A stretch of 64,000 nt of DNA from an uncultured Chitinophagaceae bacterium (lineage in GTDB: Bacteria > Bacteroidota > Bacteroidia > Chitinophagales > Chitinophagaceae), in assembly GCA_937919945.1 (NCBI GenBank), contig CALESY010000153.1:39252-103251 (forward strand), in the 5' to 3' direction. Shown piece after piece: positions 17,905 to 25,706 of this stretch (its first letter is position 1; each line of letters starts with the position of its first letter). Made by a program: the position numbers and the translations under genes. The notes beneath the pieces are model-generated. The model was not told the origin of the DNA, made no database searches, and saw nothing but the letters and a program-made list of their open reading frames with translations.

Positions 17905-18414
17905 ATGGCATTGACCAACGAAATATTAAAACAAAAACTGACCGATAAGTTTGGCGAACAGCTAACCGAATGGGAAGAGCAGTATGCATTGCTGACAGCT
18001 CGCATACCGGCAGATGCCAATCTTAAAGTAATTCAATATTTGTTCGAAACGGAAGGTTTTCAGTTTCTTACAGACCTTACAGCTGTGCACTATCCCGACA
18101 GGACAGGTGAAGAACTGTGTGTTGTGTATCACTTGCATAATCTGGTTGAAAACATACGCTTGCGTTTGAAGGTGTATGTGCCGGTTGAAAAACCTGATGT
18201 ATTTACTGCTACTAAAATATTCTCCGGGGCCAACTGGATGGAGCGTGAAACCTACGATAACTTTGGTATTAACTTCGTAGGCCACCCTAACCTTACGAGA
18301 ATTTTGAATGTTGACGAGATGGACTACTTCCCGATGCGTAAAGAATACCAGATGGAAGACCCTACTCGCATAGATAAAGATGATGAAATGTTTGGCAGAG
18401 GCGGCAGCATATAA
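17905..18414 (+). CDS. nuoC: NADH-quinone oxidoreductase subunit C
   Basis: A 169-residue subunit of the complex I peripheral arm, of the 30-kDa type. The signature is NWMERETYDNFGINFVGHPN followed by LTRILNVDEMDYFPMRKEYQ, matching the family's ERE-D-FGI-F-GHP and RIL-PLRK motifs. It is encoded separately from NuoD, unlike in E. coli where the two are fused. It carries no cofactor and docks NuoD and NuoB. Start codon ATG, spacer to nuoB 66 bases. Confidence 0.96.
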   Translation: MALTNEILKQKLTDKFGEQLTEWEEQYALLTARIPADANLKVIQYLFETEGFQFLTDLTAVHYPDRTGEELCVVYHLHNLVENIRLRLKVYVPVEKPDVFTATKIFSGANWMERETYDNFGINFVGHPNLTRILNVDEMDYFPMRKEYQMEDPTRIDKDDEMFGRGGSI

Positions 18415-18445
18415 TATTTGAAAATAATTAACTGACTTTGGACTA

Positions 18446-19684
18446 ATGTCTGAACAACAACATATACAACTTGCAGAAGAGTCGCTGGCGAAGCAGAGTA
18501 CCACGCTCAACCTGGGACCTACACACCCTGCAACACATGGTGTATTCCAGAACATCATGGAGATTGACGGAGAGCGTGTTTTAAGCACTGTACCTACTAT
18601 CGGTTATATTCATCGCGCATTTGAAAAAATTGCTGAACGCCGCCCTTATTATCAGGTTACACCGCTTACAGACAGGCTCAACTATTGCAGTGCCCCCATC
18701 AACAATATGGGCTGGCATATGACTATAGAAAAACTGATAGGCATACAAACACCTAAACGTGTGGATTACATGCGTGTTATCATTATGGAATTGGCACGCA
18801 TCGCAGACCACCTGATATGTAACTCTGTGGTAGCAGTAGATACGGGTGCCCTTACAGGTTTTACATATGTATTTCAATGGCGGGAATTGATTTACGAGAT
18901 ATATGAAGAGATTTGCGGTAGCCGCCTTACTACAAACATCGGTCGTGTAGGTGGTTTTGAGCGCAACTTCACGCCTGTTGCTTGGCAGAAAATCAACAAA
19001 TTCATGGAGGGCTTCCCCAAAGTGATGCGTGAATTTGAAGCCCTGCTGAATCGTAACCGCATTTTTATGGAACGTTGTATAGATGCAGGCCCCATCAGTG
19101 CAGAGCGCGCATTGAACTACAGCTTTACCGGTCCGAACCTACGCGCGGCAGGTGTTGATTATGATGTTCGTGTAGCGCAACCATACTCATCTTATCAGGA
19201 TTTTGATTTTAAAATACCCGTTGGCACTACTGGCGATGTGTATGATCGTTACATGGTGCGCAACGACGAGATATGGCAGAGCTATAGTATTATAGAGCAG
19301 GCATTACAGAAGATTGCAGCATTGGAAAAAGAAGACCCTGCACAGAAAGATGTTTTCTATGCGCCAGAGTCAGATGCTTATCACCTGCCACCCAAAGAAG
19401 ATGTGTACACGAAGATGGAAGCTTTGATATACCACTTCAAAATGATAATGGGTGAAATAGCGGTGCCGGCCGGCGAAGTATATCATGGAGTAGAAGGCGC
19501 GAATGGAGAAGTAGGTTATTACCTGATAAGTGATGGCGGGCGTACACCATATCGTCTGCACTTCCGTAGGCCATGCTTCATCTATTATCAGGCATATCCT
19601 GAAATAGTGGCAGGTGGTTTATTGAGTGATGCGATTATAACATTAAGCAGCCTGAATGTAATAGCGGGCGAACTGGATGCGTAG
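18446..19684 (+). CDS. nuoD: NADH-quinone oxidoreductase subunit D
   Basis: A 412-residue, 49-kDa-type subunit, derived from the [NiFe] hydrogenase large subunit, that builds the quinone pocket with NuoB. LNLGPTHPATHGVFQNIMEI is the N-terminal signature and IGYIHRAFEKIAERR with RLNYCSAPINNMGWHMTIEK follow. GANGEVGYYLISDGGRTPYR and a C-terminal GGLLSDAIITLSSLNVIAGELD complete the match. Nickel ligands of hydrogenases are absent, as expected for complex I. It is 31 bases downstream of nuoC. Confidence 0.97.
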   Translation: MSEQQHIQLAEESLAKQSTTLNLGPTHPATHGVFQNIMEIDGERVLSTVPTIGYIHRAFEKIAERRPYYQVTPLTDRLNYCSAPINNMGWHMTIEKLIGIQTPKRVDYMRVIIMELARIADHLICNSVVAVDTGALTGFTYVFQWRELIYEIYEEICGSRLTTNIGRVGGFERNFTPVAWQKINKFMEGFPKVMREFEALLNRNRIFMERCIDAGPISAERALNYSFTGPNLRAAGVDYDVRVAQPYSSYQDFDFKIPVGTTGDVYDRYMVRNDEIWQSYSIIEQALQKIAALEKEDPAQKDVFYAPESDAYHLPPKEDVYTKMEALIYHFKMIMGEIAVPAGEVYHGVEGANGEVGYYLISDGGRTPYRLHFRRPCFIYYQAYPEIVAGGLLSDAIITLSSLNVIAGELDA

Positions 19685-19700
19685 TAACAGTGAAAATTAA

Positions 19701-19736
19701 AAATTCAAAACTGTTTTGAATTTTGACTTTTGAATT
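19701..19736 (+). repeat. nuo spacer repeat before nuoE
   Basis: AAATTCAAAA and TTTTGAATTT form a perfect inverted pair around CTG. This is followed by TTTTGACTTTTGAATT, just before the AAGG that precedes the nuoE ATG. It is the clearest copy of a spacer family seen also before nuoG, nuoI and nuoK. Confidence 0.6.
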
Positions 19737-19743
19737 AAGGAAA

Positions 19744-20241
19744 ATGAAATTTTCGGCAGAAAAACTGAATAAGGTAAAAGAAATCATGGCACGCTATCCC
19801 GAGGGGAAGCACAAAAGTGCCTTGATACCTGTACTGCACATAGCGCAGGAGGAAAATGGCGGCTGGCTTAGTACAGAGGCTATGGACCATGTTGCAGAAG
19901 TGCTGAATATATTGCCTATTGAGGTATATGAGGTAGCAACATTTTATACGATGTTCAACCTGAAACCCGTAGGTAAATATGTATTTGAAGTATGCCGTAC
20001 AGGGCCTTGTATGCTGAATGGCAGTGATGATATTATTGAATACATCAAAGAGAAACTAAACATCAGAGAAGGAGAAACTACATTGGATGGTCTATTTACC
20101 CTGAAGCCTGCTGAGTGCCTTGGTGCATGTGGCTATGCACCCATGATGCAGCTTGGCAAACACTACCGCGAACACCTTACGAAAGAAAAAGTGGACGCGA
20201 TAATTGATGAGTGCAGAAGAAATGCTGCTAATAATAATTGA
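19744..20241 (+). CDS. nuoE: NADH-quinone oxidoreductase subunit E (2Fe-2S)
   Basis: A 165-residue, 24-kDa-type subunit of the NADH dehydrogenase module, with a thioredoxin-like fold. The four N1a cluster ligands are Cys84 and Cys89 (VCRTGPC) and Cys125 and Cys129 (ECLGAC). I chose the ATG preceded by AAGG five bases upstream. An in-frame TTG lies 21 bases earlier inside the spacer repeat and is unlikely. The stop codon is followed after one base by the ATG of the small secreted gene. Confidence 0.96.
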   Translation: MKFSAEKLNKVKEIMARYPEGKHKSALIPVLHIAQEENGGWLSTEAMDHVAEVLNILPIEVYEVATFYTMFNLKPVGKYVFEVCRTGPCMLNGSDDIIEYIKEKLNIREGETTLDGLFTLKPAECLGACGYAPMMQLGKHYREHLTKEKVDAIIDECRRNAANNN

Positions 20242-20242
20242 T

Positions 20243-20659
20243 ATGCGTAGCATTGTTACCATATCATTGCTCTTTATATATAGCACGGTTTTCGCACAAG
20301 ACGAAAAAGGTTTACAGCTGGCTGCTGCCGACTTTCATAATGCATTGATTGCAAAAGACACAGCCAAGCTGAAAAATATGCTAAGCGAAAAACTTGTTTA
20401 CGGACACTCTAACGGGTGGAAGGAAAACAGACAGGAAATGATAAACAACCTGTACAACGGTACGATACAGTATTTGAAAATACAGTCGGCAGACGAACAG
20501 GTAACAATAGAAGGAAATACTGGTTGCATACGTGCTACGTTGGATATAGATGTGATAATGGACGGTAAAACCCTGCCATTCAGGCTACACGGATTGCAAG
20601 TGTGGGTATGGAAGAATAAAAAATGGCAACTGCTTAGCAGGCAGAGTGTGAAATTGTAA
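20243..20659 (+). CDS. Small secreted NTF2-like (DUF4440-type) protein inside the nuo operon
   Basis: A 138-residue protein with a short signal peptide (MRSIVTISLLFIYSTVFAQ). The mature part reads as a nuclear-transport-factor-2-like fold of the SnoaL/DUF4440 kind: LAAADFHNALIAKDTAKLKN, KLVYGHSNGWKENRQEMI and WVWKNKKWQLLSRQSVKL. The fold binds small molecules in many families, often without catalysis. The ATG lies one base after the nuoE stop, so it is co-transcribed with complex I genes and may be translationally coupled. It is not a known complex I subunit. A periplasmic accessory role is possible but not shown. Sixty-four bases separate it from nuoF. Confidence 0.8.
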   Translation: MRSIVTISLLFIYSTVFAQDEKGLQLAAADFHNALIAKDTAKLKNMLSEKLVYGHSNGWKENRQEMINNLYNGTIQYLKIQSADEQVTIEGNTGCIRATLDIDVIMDGKTLPFRLHGLQVWVWKNKKWQLLSRQSVKL

Positions 20660-20723
20660 CGCCTGTACCCGAAACGGGAATGGGTTAAAAAAATAAAAGA
20701 AAGTCTCTTTAGGGATTTAGGGT

Positions 20724-22073
20724 ATGAAACTATTATTAGAACACGCACATGTAGAAGGCATCCGCTACTACGATACTTACCGTAAACACGGAGGGTATCG
20801 TTCGGTAGAGAAGGCTTTTAAGATGACACCCGAAGAAATAGTGGAAGAAGTGAAGAAAAGCGGACTTCGCGGCCGTGGCGGTGCAGGCTTCCCTACCGGT
20901 ATGAAGTGGAGCTTTCTGGCAAAACCCGAAGGTGTGCCTCGCCATTTGGTATGCAATGCAGATGAGTCTGAACCCGGTACTTTCAAAGACCGCTACCTGA
21001 TGGAGTTCATTCCGCACCTGTTGATAGAAGGTCTTATTGTCAGCAGTTTTGCATTGGGCAGCAATGCTACTTATATATATATACGTGGCGAGTATGCATG
21101 GATAGTTGACATATTGGAGCAAGCTATAACAGAAGCAAAAAACAACGGTTGGCTCGGTAAGAATATATTGAATAGTGGTTTTGATTGTGAAATATATGTG
21201 CAACGCGGTGGTGGTGCATATATATGCGGTGAGGAAACTGCTCTGATAGAATCGCTGGAAGGTAAGCGTGGTAATCCGCGCATCAAACCACCATTCCCGG
21301 CTATACAGGGCGTATGGATGCGCCCCACAGTGGTAAACAATGTAGAAACATTAGCTGCTGTAGTGCCTATCATCAACAATGGTGGCGAGGCATATGCAAG
21401 CATAGGTGTAGGTAAATCAACCGGCACTAAACTGTTGTCTGTTTGCGGTAATGTGAAAAGGCAGGGTATCTACGAAATAGACATGACACAAACAGTAGAA
21501 GAATTTATCTTCTCTGACGAATACTGTGGTGGTATAGCCAACGGCAAACGCCTGAAAGCATGCATACCGGGTGGTTCGTCTGTACCTATATTGCCTGCAA
21601 ACCTGACACTGAAAACAGCCAAAGGCGAACCACGTTATATGAACTATGAAAGCCTCTCTGATGGCGGCTTTGCTACGGGCTCTATGATGGGTTCTGGTGG
21701 CTTCATCGTATTAGACGAAGACCAGTGCGTAGTACGCCATACAATGACGCTGGCACGTTTCTACAACCACGAAAGTTGCGGACAATGCAGCCCATGTAGA
21801 GAGGGTACCGGCTGGATGTATAAAATATTGAAGAATATAGAATACGGAAAAGGTAAGATGAGCGATATAGACCTGTTGTGGGATATACAGCGCAAGATAG
21901 AAGGTAATACCATCTGTCCGCTGGGCGATGCCGCAGCATGGCCTGTAGCAGCTGCTATCCGCCACTTCCGCGATGAATTTGAGTGGCATGTAAATAACCC
22001 GGATGAAGCACAAAACAGGAACTATGGGTTAGCACATTATGCAGATCCTATACATGTACCTGCAAGTGCATAG
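20724..22073 (+). CDS. nuoF: NADH-quinone oxidoreductase subunit F (FMN, NADH site)
   Basis: A 449-residue, 51-kDa-type subunit that binds NADH, FMN and the N3 4Fe-4S cluster and takes the first electrons. GLRGRGGAGFPTGMKW (residues 47-62) is the NADH/FMN loop and CNADESEPGTFKDR the flavin-binding motif. GGGAYICGEETALIESLEG follows. ESCGQCSPCREGTGW with a later ICPLGDAAAWPV supplies the four cluster cysteines. Length and motifs are normal. The gene follows the NTF2-like insertion. Confidence 0.97.
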   Translation: MKLLLEHAHVEGIRYYDTYRKHGGYRSVEKAFKMTPEEIVEEVKKSGLRGRGGAGFPTGMKWSFLAKPEGVPRHLVCNADESEPGTFKDRYLMEFIPHLLIEGLIVSSFALGSNATYIYIRGEYAWIVDILEQAITEAKNNGWLGKNILNSGFDCEIYVQRGGGAYICGEETALIESLEGKRGNPRIKPPFPAIQGVWMRPTVVNNVETLAAVVPIINNGGEAYASIGVGKSTGTKLLSVCGNVKRQGIYEIDMTQTVEEFIFSDEYCGGIANGKRLKACIPGGSSVPILPANLTLKTAKGEPRYMNYESLSDGGFATGSMMGSGGFIVLDEDQCVVRHTMTLARFYNHESCGQCSPCREGTGWMYKILKNIEYGKGKMSDIDLLWDIQRKIEGNTICPLGDAAAWPVAAAIRHFRDEFEWHVNNPDEAQNRNYGLAHYADPIHVPASA

Positions 22074-22080
22074 TGTTTAT

Positions 22081-22106
22081 GAATTTTGACTTATGAATTT
22101 TGAAAA
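22081..22106 (+). repeat. nuo spacer repeat before nuoG
   Basis: GAATTTTGACTT followed by ATGAATTTTGAAAA abuts the nuoG ATG. It shares the TGAATTTTGACTT core with the spacer before nuoE. Confidence 0.55.
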
Positions 22107-23192
22107 ATGTCTGAGCAACCAAAATTTAAAGTAACAATAGATAACATTACAGTAGAAGTACCTGTTGGTACTACCATACTGAATGCCGCACGTATGATAG
22201 GAGGTGATGTAACACCCCCGGCAATGTGCTACTACAGCAAACTGGAAGGTAGTGGGGGTAAATGCCGTACTTGTCTGGTGGAGGTGAGTAAAGGTTCTGA
22301 AAAAGACCCGCGCCCTATGCCGAAGTTGGTGGCAAGCTGCCGTACTACTGTGATGGATGGAATGGAAGTAAAAAACATTACTTCAGAGAAAGTACTGGAA
22401 GCACGTAAAGGAGTTGTGGAAATGCTGCTCGTAAATCACCCACTGGATTGCCCGGTGTGTGACCAGGCAGGTGAATGTCATTTGCAGGACTTGAGTTATG
22501 AGCACGGCGCGTCTACTACCCGTTATGAATTTGACCGCCGAACATTTGAAAAAGAAGACTTAGGCGATTATATATCGCTGCATATGACACGCTGTATACT
22601 ATGCTATCGTTGTGTATACACAGCAGAACAGCTAACTAATAAACGCGAACATGGTGTATTGGACCGTGGCGACCATGCATCTATAAGCACTTTGTTGGGC
22701 AAATCACTGGACAATGAATTTATAGGCAATGTAATTGATGTTTGCCCCGTAGGTGCTCTTACAGATAAAACATTCCGCTTCAAAAACCGTGTATGGTTTA
22801 CAAAGCCGGTAGATGCCCACCGCGACTGCCCAACCTGCAGTGGTAAGGTACGTTTGTGGATGCGCGGCGATGAGGTATTCCGTGTAACTGCTCGTAAAGA
22901 CGAATGGGGCGAGGTGGAAGAATGGATATGTAATGATTGTCGTTTCCATAAAAAAGAAACAAAAGACTGGATAGTAGAAGGTCCATCAAAAATCAGCAGG
23001 CATAGTGTTATATCACAAGGGCATTATGTAGGTGTGAAAAAACAACCTGTACTGATAGACAAAGTGATAGGGAAAGACCCGAAACTATTACTAGATATAC
23101 ATAGTATAAGTGATGTTAACAGGCCAGAGGTGGAATTGTCGAAGATCGCAGGGCCTGCACGAAGTGATGATTTTAAGAATACAGGTAAATAA
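22107..23192 (+). CDS. nuoG: NADH-quinone oxidoreductase subunit G, short form
   Basis: A 361-residue iron-sulfur subunit of complex I. The N-terminal ferredoxin domain carries N1b ligands in PPAMCYYSKLEGSGGKCRTC and LVASC. HPLDCPVCDQAGECHLQDL supplies the His/Cys ligands of the next cluster, and CILCYRCV with DVCPVGAL those of a further 4Fe-4S centre. An additional CPTC...CNDC region follows. The large molybdopterin-oxidoreductase-like domain of E. coli NuoG (about 900 residues) is missing. This short form is common in the phylum as far as I recall. It passes electrons from NuoE/NuoF to NuoI. Confidence 0.94.
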   Translation: MSEQPKFKVTIDNITVEVPVGTTILNAARMIGGDVTPPAMCYYSKLEGSGGKCRTCLVEVSKGSEKDPRPMPKLVASCRTTVMDGMEVKNITSEKVLEARKGVVEMLLVNHPLDCPVCDQAGECHLQDLSYEHGASTTRYEFDRRTFEKEDLGDYISLHMTRCILCYRCVYTAEQLTNKREHGVLDRGDHASISTLLGKSLDNEFIGNVIDVCPVGALTDKTFRFKNRVWFTKPVDAHRDCPTCSGKVRLWMRGDEVFRVTARKDEWGEVEEWICNDCRFHKKETKDWIVEGPSKISRHSVISQGHYVGVKKQPVLIDKVIGKDPKLLLDIHSISDVNRPEVELSKIAGPARSDDFKNTGK

Positions 23193-23221
23193 TTAAACGA
23201 ACTAACTAGTTTTGCGCCGCT

Positions 23222-24280
23222 ATGCAATTAGATATAGCTTTTATAATTGAAAAAGTGCTGCTAATCTCAGTAATATTGCTGGGGTCGTTGGGTATTGCCA
23301 TGTATGCTACATGGGCTGAACGTAAAGTAGCCGCCGTAATGCAAGATCGCCGCGGGCCAAACCGAGCGGGCTTTATGGGCTTGCTGCAACCATTAGCTGA
23401 TGGTTTAAAGCTGTTTTTCAAAGAAGAAATCATACCAGATCGTTCTACACGTTTCCTTTTCATTCTTGGCCCTGCATTGGCTATGCTTACTGCCGTAATG
23501 ACAAGCGCCGTAGTACCCTGGGGGCCGGACATAGTTACCGATAACGGTGTAATATCATTGCAGGTTGCAGATATTAATATTGGCATCCTTTTCATATTCG
23601 GTGTAGTGAGCCTTGGTGTGTATGGTGTGATGCTGGGTGGATGGGCTTCAAATAACAAATTCTCATTACTTAGTAGTATTCGTGCTGCATCGCAAGCTAT
23701 ATCTTATGAACTGGCTATGGGCTTGAGCCTTGTTGCTATGCTGATGATGACGGGCTCATTAAGCTTGCGCGAAATAGTTGAACAGCAACATGGCTTTTGG
23801 GACAATGGTTATTTCACATGGAATTTCTTCAAACAGCCATTAGGTTTTATAATATTCCTCACTTGTGCATTTGCGGAATTGAACCGTGCACCGTTCGACT
23901 TACCAGAGTGCGAGAGCGAATTGAACATGGGGTACCATCAGGAATATTCTTCTATGAAGCTGGGCTTTTATCTTTTTGCCGAGTATATCAATCTGTTTAT
24001 CAGTTCGGCTGTAATAGCTACATTATTCTTCGGCGGATATAATTTCCCATTCATGGATGAAGTAGCTGCTGGCGTGAGTCCGATATTATTTGCCATCATT
24101 TGTGTAATGGCATTGCTGACTAAAGTAATATGCATCATACTGTTCTTTATGTTTATCAGGTGGACGCTGCCACGCTTCCGCTACGACCAGTTGATGCGCC
24201 TTGGTTGGAAATCGCTGATACCACTAGCATTGGTAAATATGGTAATAACAGGTGCGGTGATATTGTGGGTGATAAAGTAA
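23222..24280 (+). CDS. nuoH: NADH-quinone oxidoreductase subunit H
   Basis: A 352-residue membrane subunit with about eight helices that links the quinone site to the proton channels. TWAERKVAAVMQDRRGPNRA and the following LLQPLADGLKLFFKEE are the family signature. FAELNRAPFDLPECESELNM with GYHQEYSSMKLGFYLFAEY is the conserved acidic loop facing the quinone chamber. Length is normal. It lies 29 bases after nuoG. Confidence 0.97.
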   Translation: MQLDIAFIIEKVLLISVILLGSLGIAMYATWAERKVAAVMQDRRGPNRAGFMGLLQPLADGLKLFFKEEIIPDRSTRFLFILGPALAMLTAVMTSAVVPWGPDIVTDNGVISLQVADINIGILFIFGVVSLGVYGVMLGGWASNNKFSLLSSIRAASQAISYELAMGLSLVAMLMMTGSLSLREIVEQQHGFWDNGYFTWNFFKQPLGFIIFLTCAFAELNRAPFDLPECESELNMGYHQEYSSMKLGFYLFAEYINLFISSAVIATLFFGGYNFPFMDEVAAGVSPILFAIICVMALLTKVICIILFFMFIRWTLPRFRYDQLMRLGWKSLIPLALVNMVITGAVILWVIK

Positions 24281-24303
24281 AAATTCAAAAAACTATTTGA
24301 ATT
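24281..24303 (+). repeat. nuo spacer repeat before nuoI
   Basis: AAATTCAAA and TTTGAATT form an inverted pair around AAACTA, seven bases before the nuoI ATG. It resembles the inverted pair before nuoE. Confidence 0.5.
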
Positions 24304-24309
24304 AGTAAA

Positions 24310-24816
24310 ATGAAACTAACTAACAGAGCAGCAAACATAAATCGCGACCCGATGACATTCGGAGAGAAGATTTACATACCTGCCATAGCTAAAGGCCTTA
24401 GCATAACTGTAGGACATATCTTTAAGAAGAAAGCTACTGTACAATATCCGGAAGAAAAGCGTCCATTTAGTCCTGTGTTTCGCGGGCTACATGTGCTGAA
24501 CCGCGATGAAGAAGGTCGTGAACGCTGCACAGCTTGCGGTTTATGCGCATTGGCTTGTCCTGCCGAAGCTATTACTATGGAAGCTGCAGAACGTAAGCCG
24601 GGCGAAGAAAAAATGTACCGCGAAGAAAAGTACGCAGCTAAATATGAGATAAATATGCTGCGTTGTATCTTTTGCGGATTGTGTGAAGAAGCTTGTCCTA
24701 AAGATGCGGTATATCTAAGCGAAACTGTTATGCCGACTAACTATACACGTGCAAGTTTTATATATAAGAAAGATGACTTGTTAATTCCTCACCCTCATAA
24801 ACAAGAAAGTAAATAA
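24310..24816 (+). CDS. nuoI: NADH-quinone oxidoreductase subunit I (8Fe ferredoxin)
   Basis: A 168-residue, 23-kDa-type subunit that holds clusters N6a and N6b. The first CxxCxxCxxxC set is at residues 73-83 (CTACGLCALAC) and the second at 119-129 (CIFCGLCEEAC). An N-terminal amphipathic stretch (YIPAIAKGLSITVGHIFKKK) precedes RPFSPVFRGLHVLNRDE and anchors it at the membrane. It passes electrons from NuoG to NuoB. It is followed six bases later by nuoJ. Confidence 0.97.
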   Translation: MKLTNRAANINRDPMTFGEKIYIPAIAKGLSITVGHIFKKKATVQYPEEKRPFSPVFRGLHVLNRDEEGRERCTACGLCALACPAEAITMEAAERKPGEEKMYREEKYAAKYEINMLRCIFCGLCEEACPKDAVYLSETVMPTNYTRASFIYKKDDLLIPHPHKQESK

Positions 24817-24822
24817 CATATC

Positions 24823-25326
24823 ATGGGTGTTTACGAAATCTCATTCTGGTTCCTGACGGTTATGGCATTGAGTTGTGCATTGGGCGTTATACTGAGCCGC
24901 AACCCTGTTAACAGTGTATTGTTCCTGATAGCGACATTCTTTGCCATATCGGGGCATTATATATTATTGAACGCACAGTTTTTGGCAATTGTCAACATCA
25001 TTGTATATGCCGGTGCCATTATGGTACTATTCCTGTTTGTGATAATGCTGATGAACCTGAATGCTGATACCGAACCACAAAAAAACCGCTTGGTTCAGAT
25101 AGCAGGTGCAATATCGGGCGGTACATTGTTATTAGTGATATTGGCAGCTTTGAGAACATCAACTATCTCATCACTAGACCAGACAGCAACGGACATTGGA
25201 TTGATAAAAAACCTCGGTAAGACACTCTTTACACAGTTTGTATTACCATTTGAAATAAGTAGTGTTCTTTTCCTGAGTGCAATGATAGGCGCCGTGGTGA
25301 TTGGTAAGAAAGAACAAACAGTATAA
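24823..25326 (+). CDS. nuoJ: NADH-quinone oxidoreductase subunit J
   Basis: A 167-residue membrane subunit with five hydrophobic helices, forming part of the E-channel. AIVNIIVYAGAIMVLFLFVI, with its pi-bulge region, is the most conserved third helix. The start is the ATG six bases after nuoI. Length is typical for the family. The spacer to nuoK (71 bases) contains a spacer repeat. Confidence 0.95.
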   Translation: MGVYEISFWFLTVMALSCALGVILSRNPVNSVLFLIATFFAISGHYILLNAQFLAIVNIIVYAGAIMVLFLFVIMLMNLNADTEPQKNRLVQIAGAISGGTLLLVILAALRTSTISSLDQTATDIGLIKNLGKTLFTQFVLPFEISSVLFLSAMIGAVVIGKKEQTV

Positions 25327-25365
25327 TTAGTTGATTGGTTGACTTGTTGAACGGAATGTAGTTTA

Positions 25366-25397
25366 ACTTTTTGACTTTTAATTTTTGAATTAAAAAT
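25366..25397 (+). repeat. nuo spacer repeat before nuoK
   Basis: TTTTTGACTTTTAATTTTTG followed by AATTAAAAAT abuts the nuoK ATG. It shares the TTTTGACTTTT core with the spacers before nuoE and nuoC. Confidence 0.55.
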
Positions 25398-25697
25398 ATG
25401 CCTGTACAATATTATTTATTTCTGAGCCTTGCCTTGTTTTGCATCGGTATGATGGGTGCCATGATGCGCAGAAACGCCATCATAGTGTTTATGTGTATTG
25501 AACTGATGCTGAATGCGGTAAACCTGCTGATGGTAGCATTTTCTAAAATGTACAACGATGCAGCTGCGCAAATATTTGTATTCTTTATAATGGTGGTGGC
25601 CGCTGCTGAGGTAGCAGTAGGCTTAGCAATAATCGTGATGATGTATCGTAAGGTACATTCTGTAGACATCAACATATTAAATAGACTTAAACACTAA
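25398..25697 (+). CDS. nuoK: NADH-quinone oxidoreductase subunit K
   Basis: A 99-residue, three-helix membrane subunit. The two buried glutamates expected for proton transfer are Glu35 (FMCIELMLNAVN) and Glu71 (VVAAAEVAVGLA). It starts at an ATG directly after the spacer repeat and ends nine bases before nuoL. It works between NuoJ and NuoN in the pumping module. Confidence 0.96.
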   Translation: MPVQYYLFLSLALFCIGMMGAMMRRNAIIVFMCIELMLNAVNLLMVAFSKMYNDAAAQIFVFFIMVVAAAEVAVGLAIIVMMYRKVHSVDINILNRLKH

Positions 25698-25706
25698 TTT
25701 TTAATA

